Translations under genes and position numbers: made by a program
Source: Brachyhypopomus gauderio
Taxonomy: Eukaryota > Chordata > Actinopteri > Gymnotiformes > Hypopomidae
Direction: 5' to 3'
Length of the DNA: 64,000 nt
Assembly (NCBI RefSeq): GCF_052324685.1
Contig: NW_027506905.1
Location: 1,245,035 to 1,309,034 of the forward strand
The notes under the pieces: model-generated
Database searches by the model: none
Told to the model about the DNA's origin: nothing
What the model saw: the letters and a program-made list of their open reading frames with translations, nothing else
Part shown: positions 1 through 27,454 of the stretch, in pieces
Layout: each line of letters starts with the position of its first letter
Position numbering within the stretch: position 1 is the first letter of the stretch

Positions 1-668
1 CTCACCCAGTCGTCCTTCTGTCCCTCACCCAGTTGTCCTTCTGTCCCTCACCCAGTCGTCCTTCTGTCCCTCACCCAGTCGTCCTTCTGTCCCTCACCCA
101 GTCGTCCTTCTGTCCCTCACCCAGTCGTCCTTCTGTCCCCCACCCAGTCGTCCTTCTGTCCCTCACCCAGTCATCCTTCTGTCCCCCACCCTCACCCAGT
201 CGTCCTTCTGTCCCTCACCTCTCGTCCTTCTGTCCCTCACCCAGTCGTCCTTCTGTCCCTCACCCAGTCGTCCTCCTGTCCCTCACACCGATCGTCCTCC
301 TGTCCCTCACCCAGTCGTCCTTCTGTCCCTCACCCAGTCGTCCTTCTGTCCCTCACCCAGTCGTCCTTCTGTCCCTCACCCAGTCGTCCTTCTGTCCCTC
401 ACCCCAGTCGTCCTCCTGTCCCTCACCCAGTCGTCCTCCTGTCCCTCACCCAGTCGTCCTTCTGTCCCTCACCCAGTCGTCCTTCTGTCCCTCACCCAGT
501 CGTCCTTCTGTCCCTCACCCAGTTGTCCTTCTGTCCCTCACCCAGTCGTCCTTCTGTCCCTCACCCACCCAGTCGTCCTTCTGTCCCTCACCCAGTCGTC
601 CTTCTGTCCCTCACCCAGTCGTCCTTCTGTCCCTCACCCAGTCGTCCTTCTGTCCCTCACCCTCACCC
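1..668. repeat. 23-bp minisatellite
   Basis: About 28 tandem copies of a 23-bp unit with core cagtcgtccttctgtccctc fill the left edge. Variants include cgtcctcctg, agttgtcc and short unit truncations. The array keeps reading frames open on both strands because the unit lacks stops in some frames; these are not genes. It lies within the kdm4b transcription unit, downstream of the last visible exon. Confidence 0.95.
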
Positions 669-1097
669 GTGTCCTGTCTACATCTCCCCTTTTTGCCGTG
701 CTCCCTCCAGCCTGAAGCGTGGTCGACACTCTGGAACTTGGGGAGCGTCTGCCGCCTCACCGCTGCGGGACTGGCCAATCGCGTCATCGAGCTCCCCACC
801 ACCACCCCCACCCCCGCCCACCACCCCGCACCAACCGTTGAGCAGTGTGGGTGTAGACTGTGGAGGTGCTACAGTGTAGCTGGAGCGTGTGGGGCGGAGA
901 GCTAATTAGAGGTTCGTGAGGGATGAGTGTGTTATACGCAGCTGCAGCGTGAAACTCCAGGGAGTAGTTCCCCCAGCGTGGAGGCCACGGGGGGGGGGAG
1001 TTAGGGCAGGCAGCAGAAACACGGGAGGCAGCAGAGACAGGAGAGGCAGGTGAGTTAAGAGTGGAGAGGCAGGAGAAGCAGGAGAGGCAGACATTAC
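669..1097. other. kdm4b intron sequence, no further exon seen
   Basis: This is unique sequence between the minisatellite and the last visible kdm4b exon. I looked on the minus strand for the next JmjC exon, which should begin with an FFPG/FFPS-like motif, and did not find it. The exon must lie beyond the left edge. The stretch at about 960-1090 is purine-rich (gggaggcagcagagacagg-like repeats). Confidence 0.6.
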
Positions 1098-11890
<10,793 letters not shown>

Positions 11891-11999
11891 GGTTGCAGGT
11901 AGGCTAATGCAAGAGGCACAAATAAGATGTTTTATACATGTGTCACAAATAAATTACAGCATCACTGAGTCTTTATTCACTGTAATTCAAATATTCTCT

Positions 12000-12647
12000 T
12001 CTAATTCAAGTCAAATTTCAAAGATTCAACACTCAGAAGTTTATACTCAGCAGAAGTTAACTTAACAGAAGTTGGAGTCTCAGCACGTACACTCTTACAC
12101 TAAAAGGTCGTAAACCTAAACCTGAACTTGTGCACATAGAAAACACTGACTACCCCAGAACATCACAGAGAATTTCTCCATAGGTCATGACCAGTTTCTT
12201 TATTTATTTACACTGTGCCAGGTATCACATATAATATGCGTGCTTGCCACATTTGAATATACAAAGTAAATCATAGATGTGGAATGTGTGATGAAGGACC
12301 AAAAGTTATGACTATAAAGGTATAAGAGAGTTCAAGTTGTGTGTTTACCAAGTTGTCCACACACTGGCTGCATGTAACCCGCACGTTTGTGATCAGACAT
12401 CTATAGACAAACCACAGCGACAACTACGTGCACAACACGCGTACTGGAGAATAATAAAGTAATTAAGTTATTTCTGTTGATTAAAGACTGAAACGAGCAG
12501 ACTGGGGTGAGGAGACCGTTTAAAGCCCTGCTGGTCGTACATGATCTCACCTGACCAACACACAGGAGCTCGGCTGGGCCGCCAGATGACATTATAACAC
12601 CAACTCAGAGCATTATTACCACCTTGTGCTGTTTGTGCATGTAGGTC

Positions 12648-12690
<43 letters not shown>

Positions 12691-12879
12691 CGCGCGTTCC
12701 TCACGGCTCTCCCGCAGGTTTAAATGGCCTTTGTCCACCGTAATGGTGTCGGTGGCGGAGACGCGACACACCGCCGGTGCTGCCGTACACACACACACAC
12801 ACACACACCGCCCGGTACCTTCACACGGGCCTCAAGCTGCTCTTGAGCGGCCGATGCACGGTTTGCATGTACGGTTTAA
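12000..12879. other. kdm4b 5' intron and leader region
   Basis: No protein gene was seen. The region lies between the first kdm4b coding exon and its probable promoter. It holds a (CAA)15 tract (12647-12690) and a short CA tract (12786-12808). A good minus-strand donor (GGTCAG|gtgaga) at 12551 may end a non-coding exon. Confidence 0.5.
12647..12690. repeat. (CAA)15 microsatellite
   Basis: Perfect trinucleotide tract; the (Q)n or (V)n open frames it creates are artefacts. Confidence 0.95.
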
Positions 12880-13380
12880 ACACCGGAGTTGCGGGTCCGA
12901 CACTCGCCGCCCCGCCGCCCCGCACAACCCGACAACATGTCCGACCACAGCCGCTCACGTCGCCGCGTACACGGACACACGACCCAGCACCGCCCGGCGG
13001 AAACAACCGTGAACTCGTTTACCTCCTGCTGTGTGTCGCGGTCCTTTCTGCTATTTTATGTTTTTTTTAGGAGTTTTTCTTCTTCAAAAAAACCCAAAAG
13101 ATCAGTTAGTGATCCATCGCTAAAACACGGGCCTCACGCCTACTGCAGAGGTGCGGGCTCTTTGATTGGTCGAGGGACGCCAAGAGCCCGTAGGCGAACG
13201 AGGAGCTCGGCTTCCCATTGGTTAATGCGGTGTGTTAGACAGCGTGCTGGACCAATCAGAACCGAGTTGTTTGTCCACTGGCGTGTGTCGCGGAAGAGAC
13301 GTACCGAACTGGTGGTTGTGCACGTACGTGATGGTCCCGCTTCCGGCACCTGGCTGCTGTCGTCGTGAAGGGACGGTGCA
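12880..13380 (-). promoter_or_regulatory. Probable kdm4b promoter (CpG-rich, CCAAT boxes)
   Basis: This is a CpG-rich block in otherwise AT-rich DNA, upstream of kdm4b on the minus strand. CCAAT-type boxes in either orientation appear near 13158 (ttgattggtc), 13216 (cattggtt) and 13250 (accaatcag), and an ETS-like cttccgg near 13340. A strong minus-strand donor (AGGAG|gtaaac) at 13023 could end a non-coding first exon. TSS position is inferred, not seen. Confidence 0.55.
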
Positions 13381-13676
13381 AAACGAAAGCAAAACTTTTA
13401 CTTTATCTACGTGTCATTACATAAAAATACACTGTTAAAACGACTACAAAAATCATATCCAAACAAAAATATGCAAAAAGGGGAATGCATTTCTACAAAT
13501 TATATTTTACGTAATAGGAAACTACAATTAAAAAACTACAATTGACCTAAAACTAATCTAGTCACTACAGCTTTACAATATTCTGCTCCTAATACACACG
13601 AACACTGGGAAATGGGAGAAGGAAAGAACGCAGCCAAAGACGAAGTAGCTTTTTGTTCCATATAAAAGGAAAATGT

Positions 13677-13682
13677 TTTATT
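13677..13682 (-). terminator. uhrf1 polyadenylation signal
   Basis: AATAAA on the minus strand, about 1.15 kb past the uhrf1 stop. The AT-rich DNA between (13.7-14.8 kb) has no gene and fits a 3'UTR. Confidence 0.6.
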
Positions 13683-14828
13683 GAAAAAAATTCAGCACCA
13701 AACAGTGCAAGAAAAATAGCATCTACACCTACATGAAACAGCTAAATACAAATGCTAAAAAATATACAATTTCAGAATATACATTTCCAGTCTAAGCAAT
13801 ATTAGAAACAATTGAGGTATAACAAAACAATCTGCAGACTGAGGCATTTATTTAGCAAACGGTGAGGAAAAAAAACCAAAACAAACAAACCACAAAAAAA
13901 AAAAGCTAAAACTCACTGAGCAACAACAGAAATTAAGTTTCATTAAATATTTACTTAATGGGAGTAGCCCACTGGGCATTTGCTCCAGAGTTAAAGTCCG
14001 TGTGGTGTCCTGTGCCCATCCCAGGACACTTGGGAAGGAACCAGATTGCATAACGGCAAAAAATGTCAGTAATGACATCAAAATGAAGGAAAATTGAAGC
14101 ACAAACAGTAGTTAGAAAGCAAAGCCAGAACAAAAATCATAAGAGATAAGCCAATGTTTTTATATATGATGTATAGATATATCATATAATCGATTAAAGT
14201 TAGTTAATCACCCATGAAGAAGGAATTAAAACATTTTTAAAGCTGAAGATGGTTTCAAAGTATACTGCTGTTAGACCTAAAACAAATATTTGATCAACTT
14301 CAAAATGTTTGAGTCAAACGTTTCAAGGGGTCCTGATACCAGTGCATACCTACAAACCTGTAATCAAAATATGCTCACTTATCCCTGGAAACATAAGAAG
14401 TATTTTTAAAGTATTTTGCTGAAAGCAAATAGTGCAGTTGTGCGTAGCTGGTTTTCAAATGATGTGCTGGTGCAGAGTACAATTAGGCCATTACATTTCC
14501 TAAAAGGAAGCTCCTACACCTAAAAACGTCACTAAATAAAAGCAAAACGTTACATTTACCTGTGAATAGAATGATATTGGGAGGGGTCAGAGAAATACCT
14601 ACCTGACAAGAACTGGAAACTAAATAAATGGCAGATTAGGTTACATAAAGTACAGCCCCAATAAAATCGGACCAAAACGAAGTTAACGGCTGGGGCGGCA
14701 GGATTATCCTACACCCTGGTTATGGTACATCTGTAAAATATATTAAGGTGAACCGCCCTTTAGTTCTGTTGAATTCATTCTCAACGAATAACTCAGTTCA
14801 TTGGCGTTCCCAAGCGGGGCCTGCGGCC

Positions 14829-20510
<5,682 letters not shown>

Positions 20511-21059
20511 TGCAGCAGCCCTAAACCAATAACACAGTGTTAGGTAAGGCTCGAGTAGGTAGGTGCAACAAGACGCATTATCAGCTGTTCAGCATGCAGA
20601 CAAAAGCATACTAAACTCACACACTGTTAAAAAAGGTCAGAGTTTGAGTCCACAACTCCATCGCTTGGGCGAACAATAAACTAACACTTGAAAAAGGGGT
20701 TAATGGACAGGTAAACAACCAGTGTTGACACCTTTTTCACCAAGCCCTTCCTGTGCTCGCGGAAATGTGGTTATGCGCCACCTACAGTCCTTTTAGTACA
20801 TGTGGGTGGTCAAAGTGAAAACAGTCCCTTCCTAAATAACAGGAGTGTGAGAGACATCTCTAGTAGACAGTCAGATGGCAAAGCTGTGTATAAATGTATA
20901 TAAATGTTAATTTACACAACAGTATTAACAGAAACCCCTTTGAAGTTCTGAAATGTTTGGAAAAATACAGCTCGTCAGAACAACATCGCCTTTGTTTAGT
21001 TATTATTCAACAAAACAACCGCTCAGCTCAGCGAACTCGTAGTTCTAAAAGAAAGTAAT

Positions 21060-21260
21060 AAATGTAGTTTAAAGTCTCGACGCATGCGCCGCGTTTGTAG
21101 TTCGGCCCCGTCGCGAGTCGAAGCGCGCGCGGACGATTCCGCGCCACTGATTGGCTGGCGGGGCTTCCACGACTACCACGGCGCCTATGCCGAGACGGCG
21201 CACTCCAAACACGGCTGACAGCTTCCCAACGCCCCGCGCCAAACCCCCGCGATAAGAACA
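21060..21260 (-). promoter_or_regulatory. CpG cluster with E2F and CCAAT motifs, uhrf1 5' intron
   Basis: A second CpG-rich block about 0.6 kb upstream of the first uhrf1 coding exon. On the minus strand it has a perfect E2F-type TTTGGCGC (21243-21236) and a CCAAT box (21154-21149). It could be an intronic enhancer or an alternative promoter for this S-phase gene. No good donor was found immediately downstream, so I prefer a regulatory element to an exon. Confidence 0.4.
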
Positions 21261-21599
21261 ACAACTACACGATTAACTCTGGTGAAATAAATAAAATAAA
21301 AACACAGACAACGTTCCAGGTTATTTGGGTAACGTAGTTAGCCAGCTAGCTAGCGGAGGACTGACGTTAGTGCTGGCTAGTTCAGTCAGATGAAAGACCA
21401 TTGTGTGTAAAATAAACATCGCCGGAACAATCACACGGACATTAAAAGTAAAGACGAGTTTTAAAGCGAGCCAGCCTTTAATTAAAATAAGACAATTAAA
21501 TAATTAAAATTCTTTAAAGATTAATTGAGCGAGAAAGTTACAATGTAACGGCGCTGTATGCATTAAACTTGAATATCGTTTAAATGAAACGTTATTTAC

Positions 21600-21960
21600 C
21601 TCTCTTCGCGTCCCCTCGAAAACAAGAAAAAGCAACTAAAACGGAATAAATGTGTGAGACTAAAACACTCGTACAGTGGGGAAACTCCGCATAACCTCGC
21701 ACGACGGTTCCCGACTCGAATCAATAAAACTGTTCAACAACGCGTTTCCCCCGCCCGTGGCGAAGAGGTCGCGCTTCTATTGGCTTTCGTGAGACGAAAT
21801 GCAGTCGGCGATTGGTTGAGGGATCCATCAATCGTCTCTCCGACCGGAGCTTAGCCTCAGCGCGCGAAATCGAGGTCTCGTGCGGGCACGTGCTCGCGTC
21901 GGAACGTCCCGCGGGATTATGCGAGATTATGGTAATGTTCCGGCGCGGCCCTGCAAAAGC
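21600..21960 (-). promoter_or_regulatory. Probable uhrf1 promoter and non-coding exon 1
   Basis: CpG-rich block with two minus-strand CCAAT boxes (near 21783 and 21815) and a GC-rich tttcccccgcccg. A minus-strand donor AGAG|gtaaat at 21600 could end a non-coding exon that splices to the acceptor at 20520, ten bases before the ATG. The block also faces ticam1 on the plus strand, so bidirectional activity is possible. Confidence 0.5.
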
Positions 21961-23339
21961 GGCGTGCTTTAACAAAGTAATGGACGTTTGTCTTTCTTTT
22001 GTGTTTGTAGGATGCAGTTTTAAAACGACAGCGCGCTGCTTCAGGTGTTCAGGTTGTTCGCGAGAAACCTCCGTTTGCAGTAATCACCTCACAAAACCAC
22101 CATAAACCCCCTGAAACACGAGACACAGCTGCGCGTATTTTGTAGTGACTGGCGGCAGGACGCGTGACGCGCCCGTTTACTTCTTAATCACTGGGATTAA
22201 TAATCTGTTGCAAATGTAAAGAGACGAAATATTTAATGTGTCATGTAAAAATGTTCATATGTGTAGCATGTTGATCATTAGAACCGCTGCCTTCACCGTG
22301 AATATGACCCTTTTCCGCCAGCAGGCCGGGGTGATCAGGAAGCCGCCGGATCATGAGGTCGTGTGGGTCACATCCACATGTACGCACAGGACATAAAGTT
22401 AGAATAAAGATTTATTTAACTTCACATCAAATGTTGGAAGTCGAAGTGTTAATTCGTGTCATTTTCGCCAACAGTGTAATGACTAAGTTTATCAATATCA
22501 ATAGAACGATAAACTACGTAAAAAGAAACATCTTGATGGTATATTGTAAATAATAACTGCAGTATATTTAAACAACTTTACTGCATCTGTAACTTTGTCT
22601 TCTCAACATTTTGGGTCTCGCTGTCACTCTCCATCGTTAAATATTTGCTGCCATCTTGTGGTCACAGTTATAAAAAGATTTATTTTTGTGTTGTTTTTCC
22701 CGGTCCAGGTTATATCATTATTTGTTGGGATATTTTAAAGTAAAGAGTGCATATAAAATCAAATAAAGAAAAAGGAACACTGATATTCCCTGTAGAAATG
22801 AGTTTAGTCTACTTCCGCAAACGACTTGATCTTTGACCTATTGATGTCGACGTGCTAGATAATTCTCCTTCCTGTCTACAGCACTGACACTATTAACACT
22901 ATTACACTTTTTAAAGGTATGTTTATTACATACAGTGTGTGCATCGTCGTGTAGTCATACTAATTTCGTTAATGTTAATAGTTTTAAGACCGGATGTCGT
23001 GTAGGTTGACTGGTTTTGTGTGTTGTTGGTTGAGTGAGTGCGACAGAAACATTCGGTGTCAACGCTGAAATGTCAGGTAACAATTCGTGGTTTAATACAG
23101 AAATGATACATTCATCTCCAGGTCTTTCATTTATAGAAATGTGAACACTGTCTTCACGCTAAACTATATTTAAAATTTAATTTATGTTTAAAAAGTGTCG
23201 GAATAAAATGTAAAACTTGAAACTTAAAAAAAAGTTAACTAAATGTATTGATTTCATCATTGGGTAACTTTTATAAGTTTGTGTAATGGTAATTAGATCA
23301 AAACATCTGACACAAAAATGTAGGATCTTTTGGTGTGAA
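21961..23339. other. Intergenic region between uhrf1 and ticam1
   Basis: No protein-coding signal beyond short chance frames. A plus-strand donor-like TTAAAG|gtatgt at 22916 could end a ticam1 leader exon; this is speculative. Confidence 0.4.
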
Positions 23340-23440
23340 TGATATTTAAATCAAATCAAATCAAATATATTTGTATAGCGCTTTTCACAACATATGTTGT
23401 CACAAAGCGCTTTACAGGATTTACAAGGTTAACAATACAA
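23340..23440. repeat. Dispersed teleost repeat fragment with hairpin
   Basis: The stretch tttgtatagcgcttttcaca and what follows is a sequence I recognise as common in fish genomes. Positions 23378-23410 form a near-perfect hairpin centred on acaacatatgttgt, flanked by gcgc arms. Confidence 0.6.
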
Positions 23441-23680
23441 TATTTAAGTAGTTGGATCGATGATTTTTAATAATCAATTTATTACATGGTGCACATTTTA
23501 AATGTATGATGTCCTTCAGGTTTCACTAGTCATGAACATTGTACATGAATATTAGATGTTCAGTTTGATGTTCCCATCAAATTGACAATTTGCCTATATT
23601 CACTTAAACAAAAATGTAGGCCTGTTTACTGAATTGAATTTGAGTGCACTTTATTGTTATACCAGGCTTTTCATTTAACA

Positions 23681-24062
23681 TACACTCACCGGCCACTTTA
23701 TTAGGTACACCTTGCTAGAACCAGGTTGGACCCCCTTGTGCCTTCAGAACTGTCTTAATCCTTCGTGGTATAAATTCAGCATTCCTCAGAGAGTCTGGTC
23801 CATATTGACATGATAGCATCACACATTTGCGCCCACAGAACTGCTGCTCACTGGATATTTTCCTCTTTTTCGGACCATTCTCTATAAACCTAGAGATGGT
23901 TGTGTGTGAAAATCCCAGTAGATCAGCAGTTTCTGAAATACTCAGACCAGCCTGTCTGGCACCAACAACCATGACACGTTCAAAGTCACTGTGATTGGCT
24001 GGTTCGACATTTGCGTTAATGAGCAGTTGGACAGGTGTACCGAATAGTGGCTGGTGAGTGTA
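23681..24062. mobile_element. Non-autonomous Tc1/mariner-like element (MITE)
   Basis: About 380 bp. The left end is cactcaccggccactttatt; the right end is an imperfect inverse (acaggtgtaccgaatagtgg, then ctggtgagtg). TA is present at both borders, as expected for Tc1/mariner insertion. On the minus strand, 23972-23715 reads an 85-residue frame with a helix-turn-helix (GLSISETADLLGFSHTTISR) typical of Tc1 transposase N-termini. The DDE catalytic part is absent, so this is a dead deletion derivative. It sits about 100 bp upstream of the probable 3' splice site (24162) of the ticam1 coding exon. Confidence 0.85.
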
Positions 24063-24258
24063 TTTTACCAGTAGTCTAAATGTGATATGACAAGTATCTT
24101 ATGCAGCAAATCTGATAACAGCAGTGATCGAATGCAAATGAAAGTGATCTGCTTCTGTTGTAGGGTGATCATCATGGATCAGTTATTGGCGTTATCCTGC
24201 AGAAAAGATCTCTGAAAATGTGTCCTGAACATGACATTGTGACTACACTAAGAACTGG

Positions 24259-25800
24259 ATGGCAGAAGAGAAGAGACTGCCAGGAGACAAGCTGACAGGA
24301 GGGGCCCAGCTTTGTGCGAACCATAACTCTCCAATTAAAAACCCCTGTGGCGACGTGCCAGAAAGGCTCTTGGGGTCTGAAGGCACTGAAAATAATTTTG
24401 GAGCAGCCAGAGCTGTCGGTGGACATCAGATTATGGCCTGTTCTAACCTGCCCAGCAGGGAAAGTGCTGACACATTAAAAGATGAAGGTCAGGGTGATGG
24501 ACACGAGAGCTACCCATCCTCCCTCCGTTCCTGCTCCACCGGTACATCCTACAGTCTTGAGATCAGCTTATCAGCCAGCGACAGTAACAATAAAGAATCA
24601 GGACCGTTGCCTCTGCGGACAGCCCCGGGTAGCAGAGATGACCACAGCACACAGACAAACACCCAGGTTCCTCTTTTAGGTGGAGGGAGTGCTTTAGTAA
24701 CACACCCATGCACACCCGCTGCTCCCAAGCCCCTTGAAAAAAGGCACCAGACTGCAGACTCAAACTCTGCTTACATTAATCAGTGCGTGAACATGTTGGA
24801 CAGCTGTCAGATTGTAACATCTAAAAGCACAATCCAAGAGCAAAGCCTGGAGGAGAGTTTTTCGTCTTTGCCTGGTGGCAGTGGAAAAGTAGGAGCACAG
24901 CCGGTCCCACCAGGGCAGTCACATCAAGCATCCTTCACTCGGGATGCTGAGTTGGGGGATGGCTTTAGTGAGGAGAAGACCTTCACAGAGGAGGAGGATC
25001 AGTTTTATGCCTTTGTGATCCTGCATGCCCCAGAAGACACGGAAGAAGCTGTGAGAATCCAGCTCAGGTTGGAGACTGTCTCATCAACAACCGGAGCCAC
25101 GTTCTCTGAGGACTTCGCCGAGCCTGGCCGCTCCATCTTCCGATGCGTGGAGGACGCCATACACAACTCCGCCTATGTTATGCTTCTACTCACCCCAAAC
25201 TTCAACACACGCCAGAACGAGACAAACACAGATTCAGCACTCATGAATTCCATTGAGAAGTCTCACAAGTTCAACACCGTCATCCCCTTGCTGCCCAAGA
25301 CCAATGCTCTGGCCAAGGACAAGTTTCCGCTGGTACTGAGAACTAAGAACAGTCTGGACGAGAGAAACAAAAACTTTGAAGGGATGGCTAAAAGGGCCTT
25401 GGCAGCGAAGAAGATAGAAGCCCAGAAGACAAAATGGAGACAGGAACTGCATGTCAAGAAACAGCAGGAAAACCAACAGAGGCTTCATGATGAGAACAGG
25501 CACCATAGAGATTTTATTAGAGAGCGCAAGAAGGTGGAGGACTTGAAGCTGGAGAGAATCCGCCTGTTAAAGGAACGTGTGGCAGATCCGTACCCTCAGA
25601 TGCCCTCAGACCAAGATTATTTTCACGGTGGGCAGTCCCACGGTCACAGACCCTATCAGTGGCCATATCCCATGTCACCACATCCCAGTGAGCCACCATC
25701 TAACATCAACATCCAGCACGCACAGTACATCATCATTGGGAACGACTCTACAATGACTGTGGGGGGTGCTGGAAATAGCTCTGGGGATGAAGTTACGTAG
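24259..25800 (+). CDS. ticam1: TIR domain adaptor TICAM1 (TRIF)
   Basis: Cytoplasmic adaptor of TLR3 (and fish TLR22) that activates IRF3/7, NF-kB and, through RHIM, RIP kinases. Single coding exon, 513 aa. An in-frame TGA lies about ten codons upstream of the ATG, and an acceptor (ttgtag) lies at 24162, so the leader is probably spliced. Seen in order: a Ser/Thr-rich disordered region with a pLxIS-type motif (SYSLEIS, Ser103); a TIR domain (about 247-375, from DQFYAFVILHAPED) with the BB-loop Pro289 in FAEPGRS; a charged helical segment (about 375-442); a Pro/Tyr-rich stretch; and a RHIM-like region (IQHAQYIIIGNDSTMTVG, about 485-502). Human TRIF is 712 aa and has an about 150-residue helical N-terminal domain that I do not find here. 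The RHIM core reads IIIG instead of (V/I)QxG. Confidence 0.93.
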   Translation: MAEEKRLPGDKLTGGAQLCANHNSPIKNPCGDVPERLLGSEGTENNFGAARAVGGHQIMACSNLPSRESADTLKDEGQGDGHESYPSSLRSCSTGTSYSLEISLSASDSNNKESGPLPLRTAPGSRDDHSTQTNTQVPLLGGGSALVTHPCTPAAPKPLEKRHQTADSNSAYINQCVNMLDSCQIVTSKSTIQEQSLEESFSSLPGGSGKVGAQPVPPGQSHQASFTRDAELGDGFSEEKTFTEEEDQFYAFVILHAPEDTEEAVRIQLRLETVSSTTGATFSEDFAEPGRSIFRCVEDAIHNSAYVMLLLTPNFNTRQNETNTDSALMNSIEKSHKFNTVIPLLPKTNALAKDKFPLVLRTKNSLDERNKNFEGMAKRALAAKKIEAQKTKWRQELHVKKQQENQQRLHDENRHHRDFIRERKKVEDLKLERIRLLKERVADPYPQMPSDQDYFHGGQSHGHRPYQWPYPMSPHPSEPPSNINIQHAQYIIIGNDSTMTVGGAGNSSGDEVT

Positions 25801-26739
25801 CACATAATACTGAGCCGTCTCGCAAGTTCAGTACATGAGACATGAAAAAATTGCAGCGGTCATTCTGAGACACTATATATGTTCACGGTTGGATTTTAGG
25901 AATAGTAATTATATAAATGTGTGGGGAAATAGAGTGGTTTTGGTATTGAACAGATAACTAGTAAAGGTGTTGTATGTGCCATGTGCTAATTAAAATGCTC
26001 TTTTAGGTTTGTTAATTAAAGCCATTTAAACCAGCTGAACAGGGCTGGGTTTCTAAAGATCATTTTTAAATGGTAGAGTGAATACTCTGGTTGCTCTTAG
26101 GTGCTCTTCTTCTCTCTGTCTCTGTGACCCCCCCCCCCAACCACTCCCATTTTTAACACTATGATGCTTTGAGTTTAGCAGCTTCTCCACATTTTAATCA
26201 TGACTTTCACTTGCTAGTAATGTTGATGGAATTTCATTTAGTACATTTGTTGCAGATTTCATATAAAGTAAAAAAAAAGTGACATGCATCTCACAGCACA
26301 CATCTGTATACATTAATGAGGTATCGTTGGATTTTTGTTCGTTATATAGTATATTTAATGGTGTTCAATAAAGGTCTTCTGTTTTCTCCATCACCCTAGA
26401 TGCTGACTCTTATTTCCTCATTAGTGTATTTATCTTTGTATGACAGTACACAGAACATGCAATAAGCAGGTCTCAGGTGTATAGTATTGTAGTGTATCTT
26501 AAGTACTGACAAATATGCACATTATATATTAGAATTTTAAGTCTTTTGTAAATTGATTATATAATGCAGAATATATCGTGTGTATAATGTTCTTACTATA
26601 CGCTAAATGTGACTAGTTGTGTAAATCGTACTAGTTAAGCAGAGTTGTGTATATGCAAATTGCCTCCTGGGTGTTTGGTGGCCCCGCCCTCAGACCTGCG
26701 TCACAAGGTCAAACAGCTAGTACAGGCAACGCAACCAAG
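25801..26739 (+). other. ticam1 3'UTR and short intergenic spacer
   Basis: No gene seen. A poly-A signal lies at 26367-26372. From about 26640 the sequence becomes the timm44 promoter side, with about 370 bp between the two transcription units. Confidence 0.6.
26367..26372 (+). terminator. ticam1 polyadenylation signal
   Basis: AATAAA followed by a T/G-rich stretch, about 570 bp after the ticam1 stop. Confidence 0.6.
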
Positions 26740-26752
26740 ATGGCGGCCTCCT
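26730..26752 (+). promoter_or_regulatory. YY1-type site over the timm44 start codon
   Basis: The sequence caagatggcggcc overlaps the timm44 ATG and matches the AAnATGGCGGC consensus of YY1. Such sites are frequent at start codons of nuclear genes for mitochondrial proteins. The match is seen; binding is inferred. Confidence 0.5.
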
Positions 26753-27417
26753 TGTGTCAGTGTTATCAGGTGAGATTTTTGATAAACGTTTTGCTCAAAT
26801 GTCCATAAATGTCCAGATCGACGTGTTTGATCACTGGTTCGTTGTGCTGCAGCTGAGAAACAAGCTTTTTTTGTTCGTCTTTTACGCTGACTTCCTTTAA
26901 ATTAATCGAAAGAGCTGATGGCTAATGTGTCATGCCGGTCGTCCGATTACATTTTGGGGCCTTTTACACAGGAATCGGTAGAAACATATTAACTATATAT
27001 CAGATATTTATCTACTGTTATTTATCAGTTATTTATCTACTGCTTACATTTAATGTCCTTGTCTGATGGTGGTATATGCTGACAGCACACTAGCTACCTA
27101 GTTATATTAATAACACATCCCATAATAGTTGTTTTATTGTATACATGATGTACAAGGGTTTAACGTTAGTCGTACCCATTAGACACAATATGTTTGGTTT
27201 AGGTTTATATCGCACTCTTTCAGATATTGTTCCAGGTGTTATTTATAGTTCATAAAAGGCGCCAGAATGAGCGACACCTTGTAAATAAACATTTAACCAA
27301 AACTTAAAATACAAATTTCCTCGTCTTCATATTTTAAGTATGGGTGTAATAACTAACATTTACAGTGACCTATTTAAGTGCTACCTAAATACTTTCAATA
27401 TTATTCTCCCTCTTTTT

Positions 27418-27454
<37 letters not shown>

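Noticed and set aside
33-905. 290-aa plus-strand frame, Ser/Pro/Val-rich
   Set aside because: It is a read-through of the 23-bp minisatellite; the unit repeats in all three frames in turn and nothing outside it looks like protein.
23715-23972. Functional DNA-binding gene (HTH protein)
   Set aside because: Only the transposase N-terminus remains and it lies inside a MITE with matching ends.
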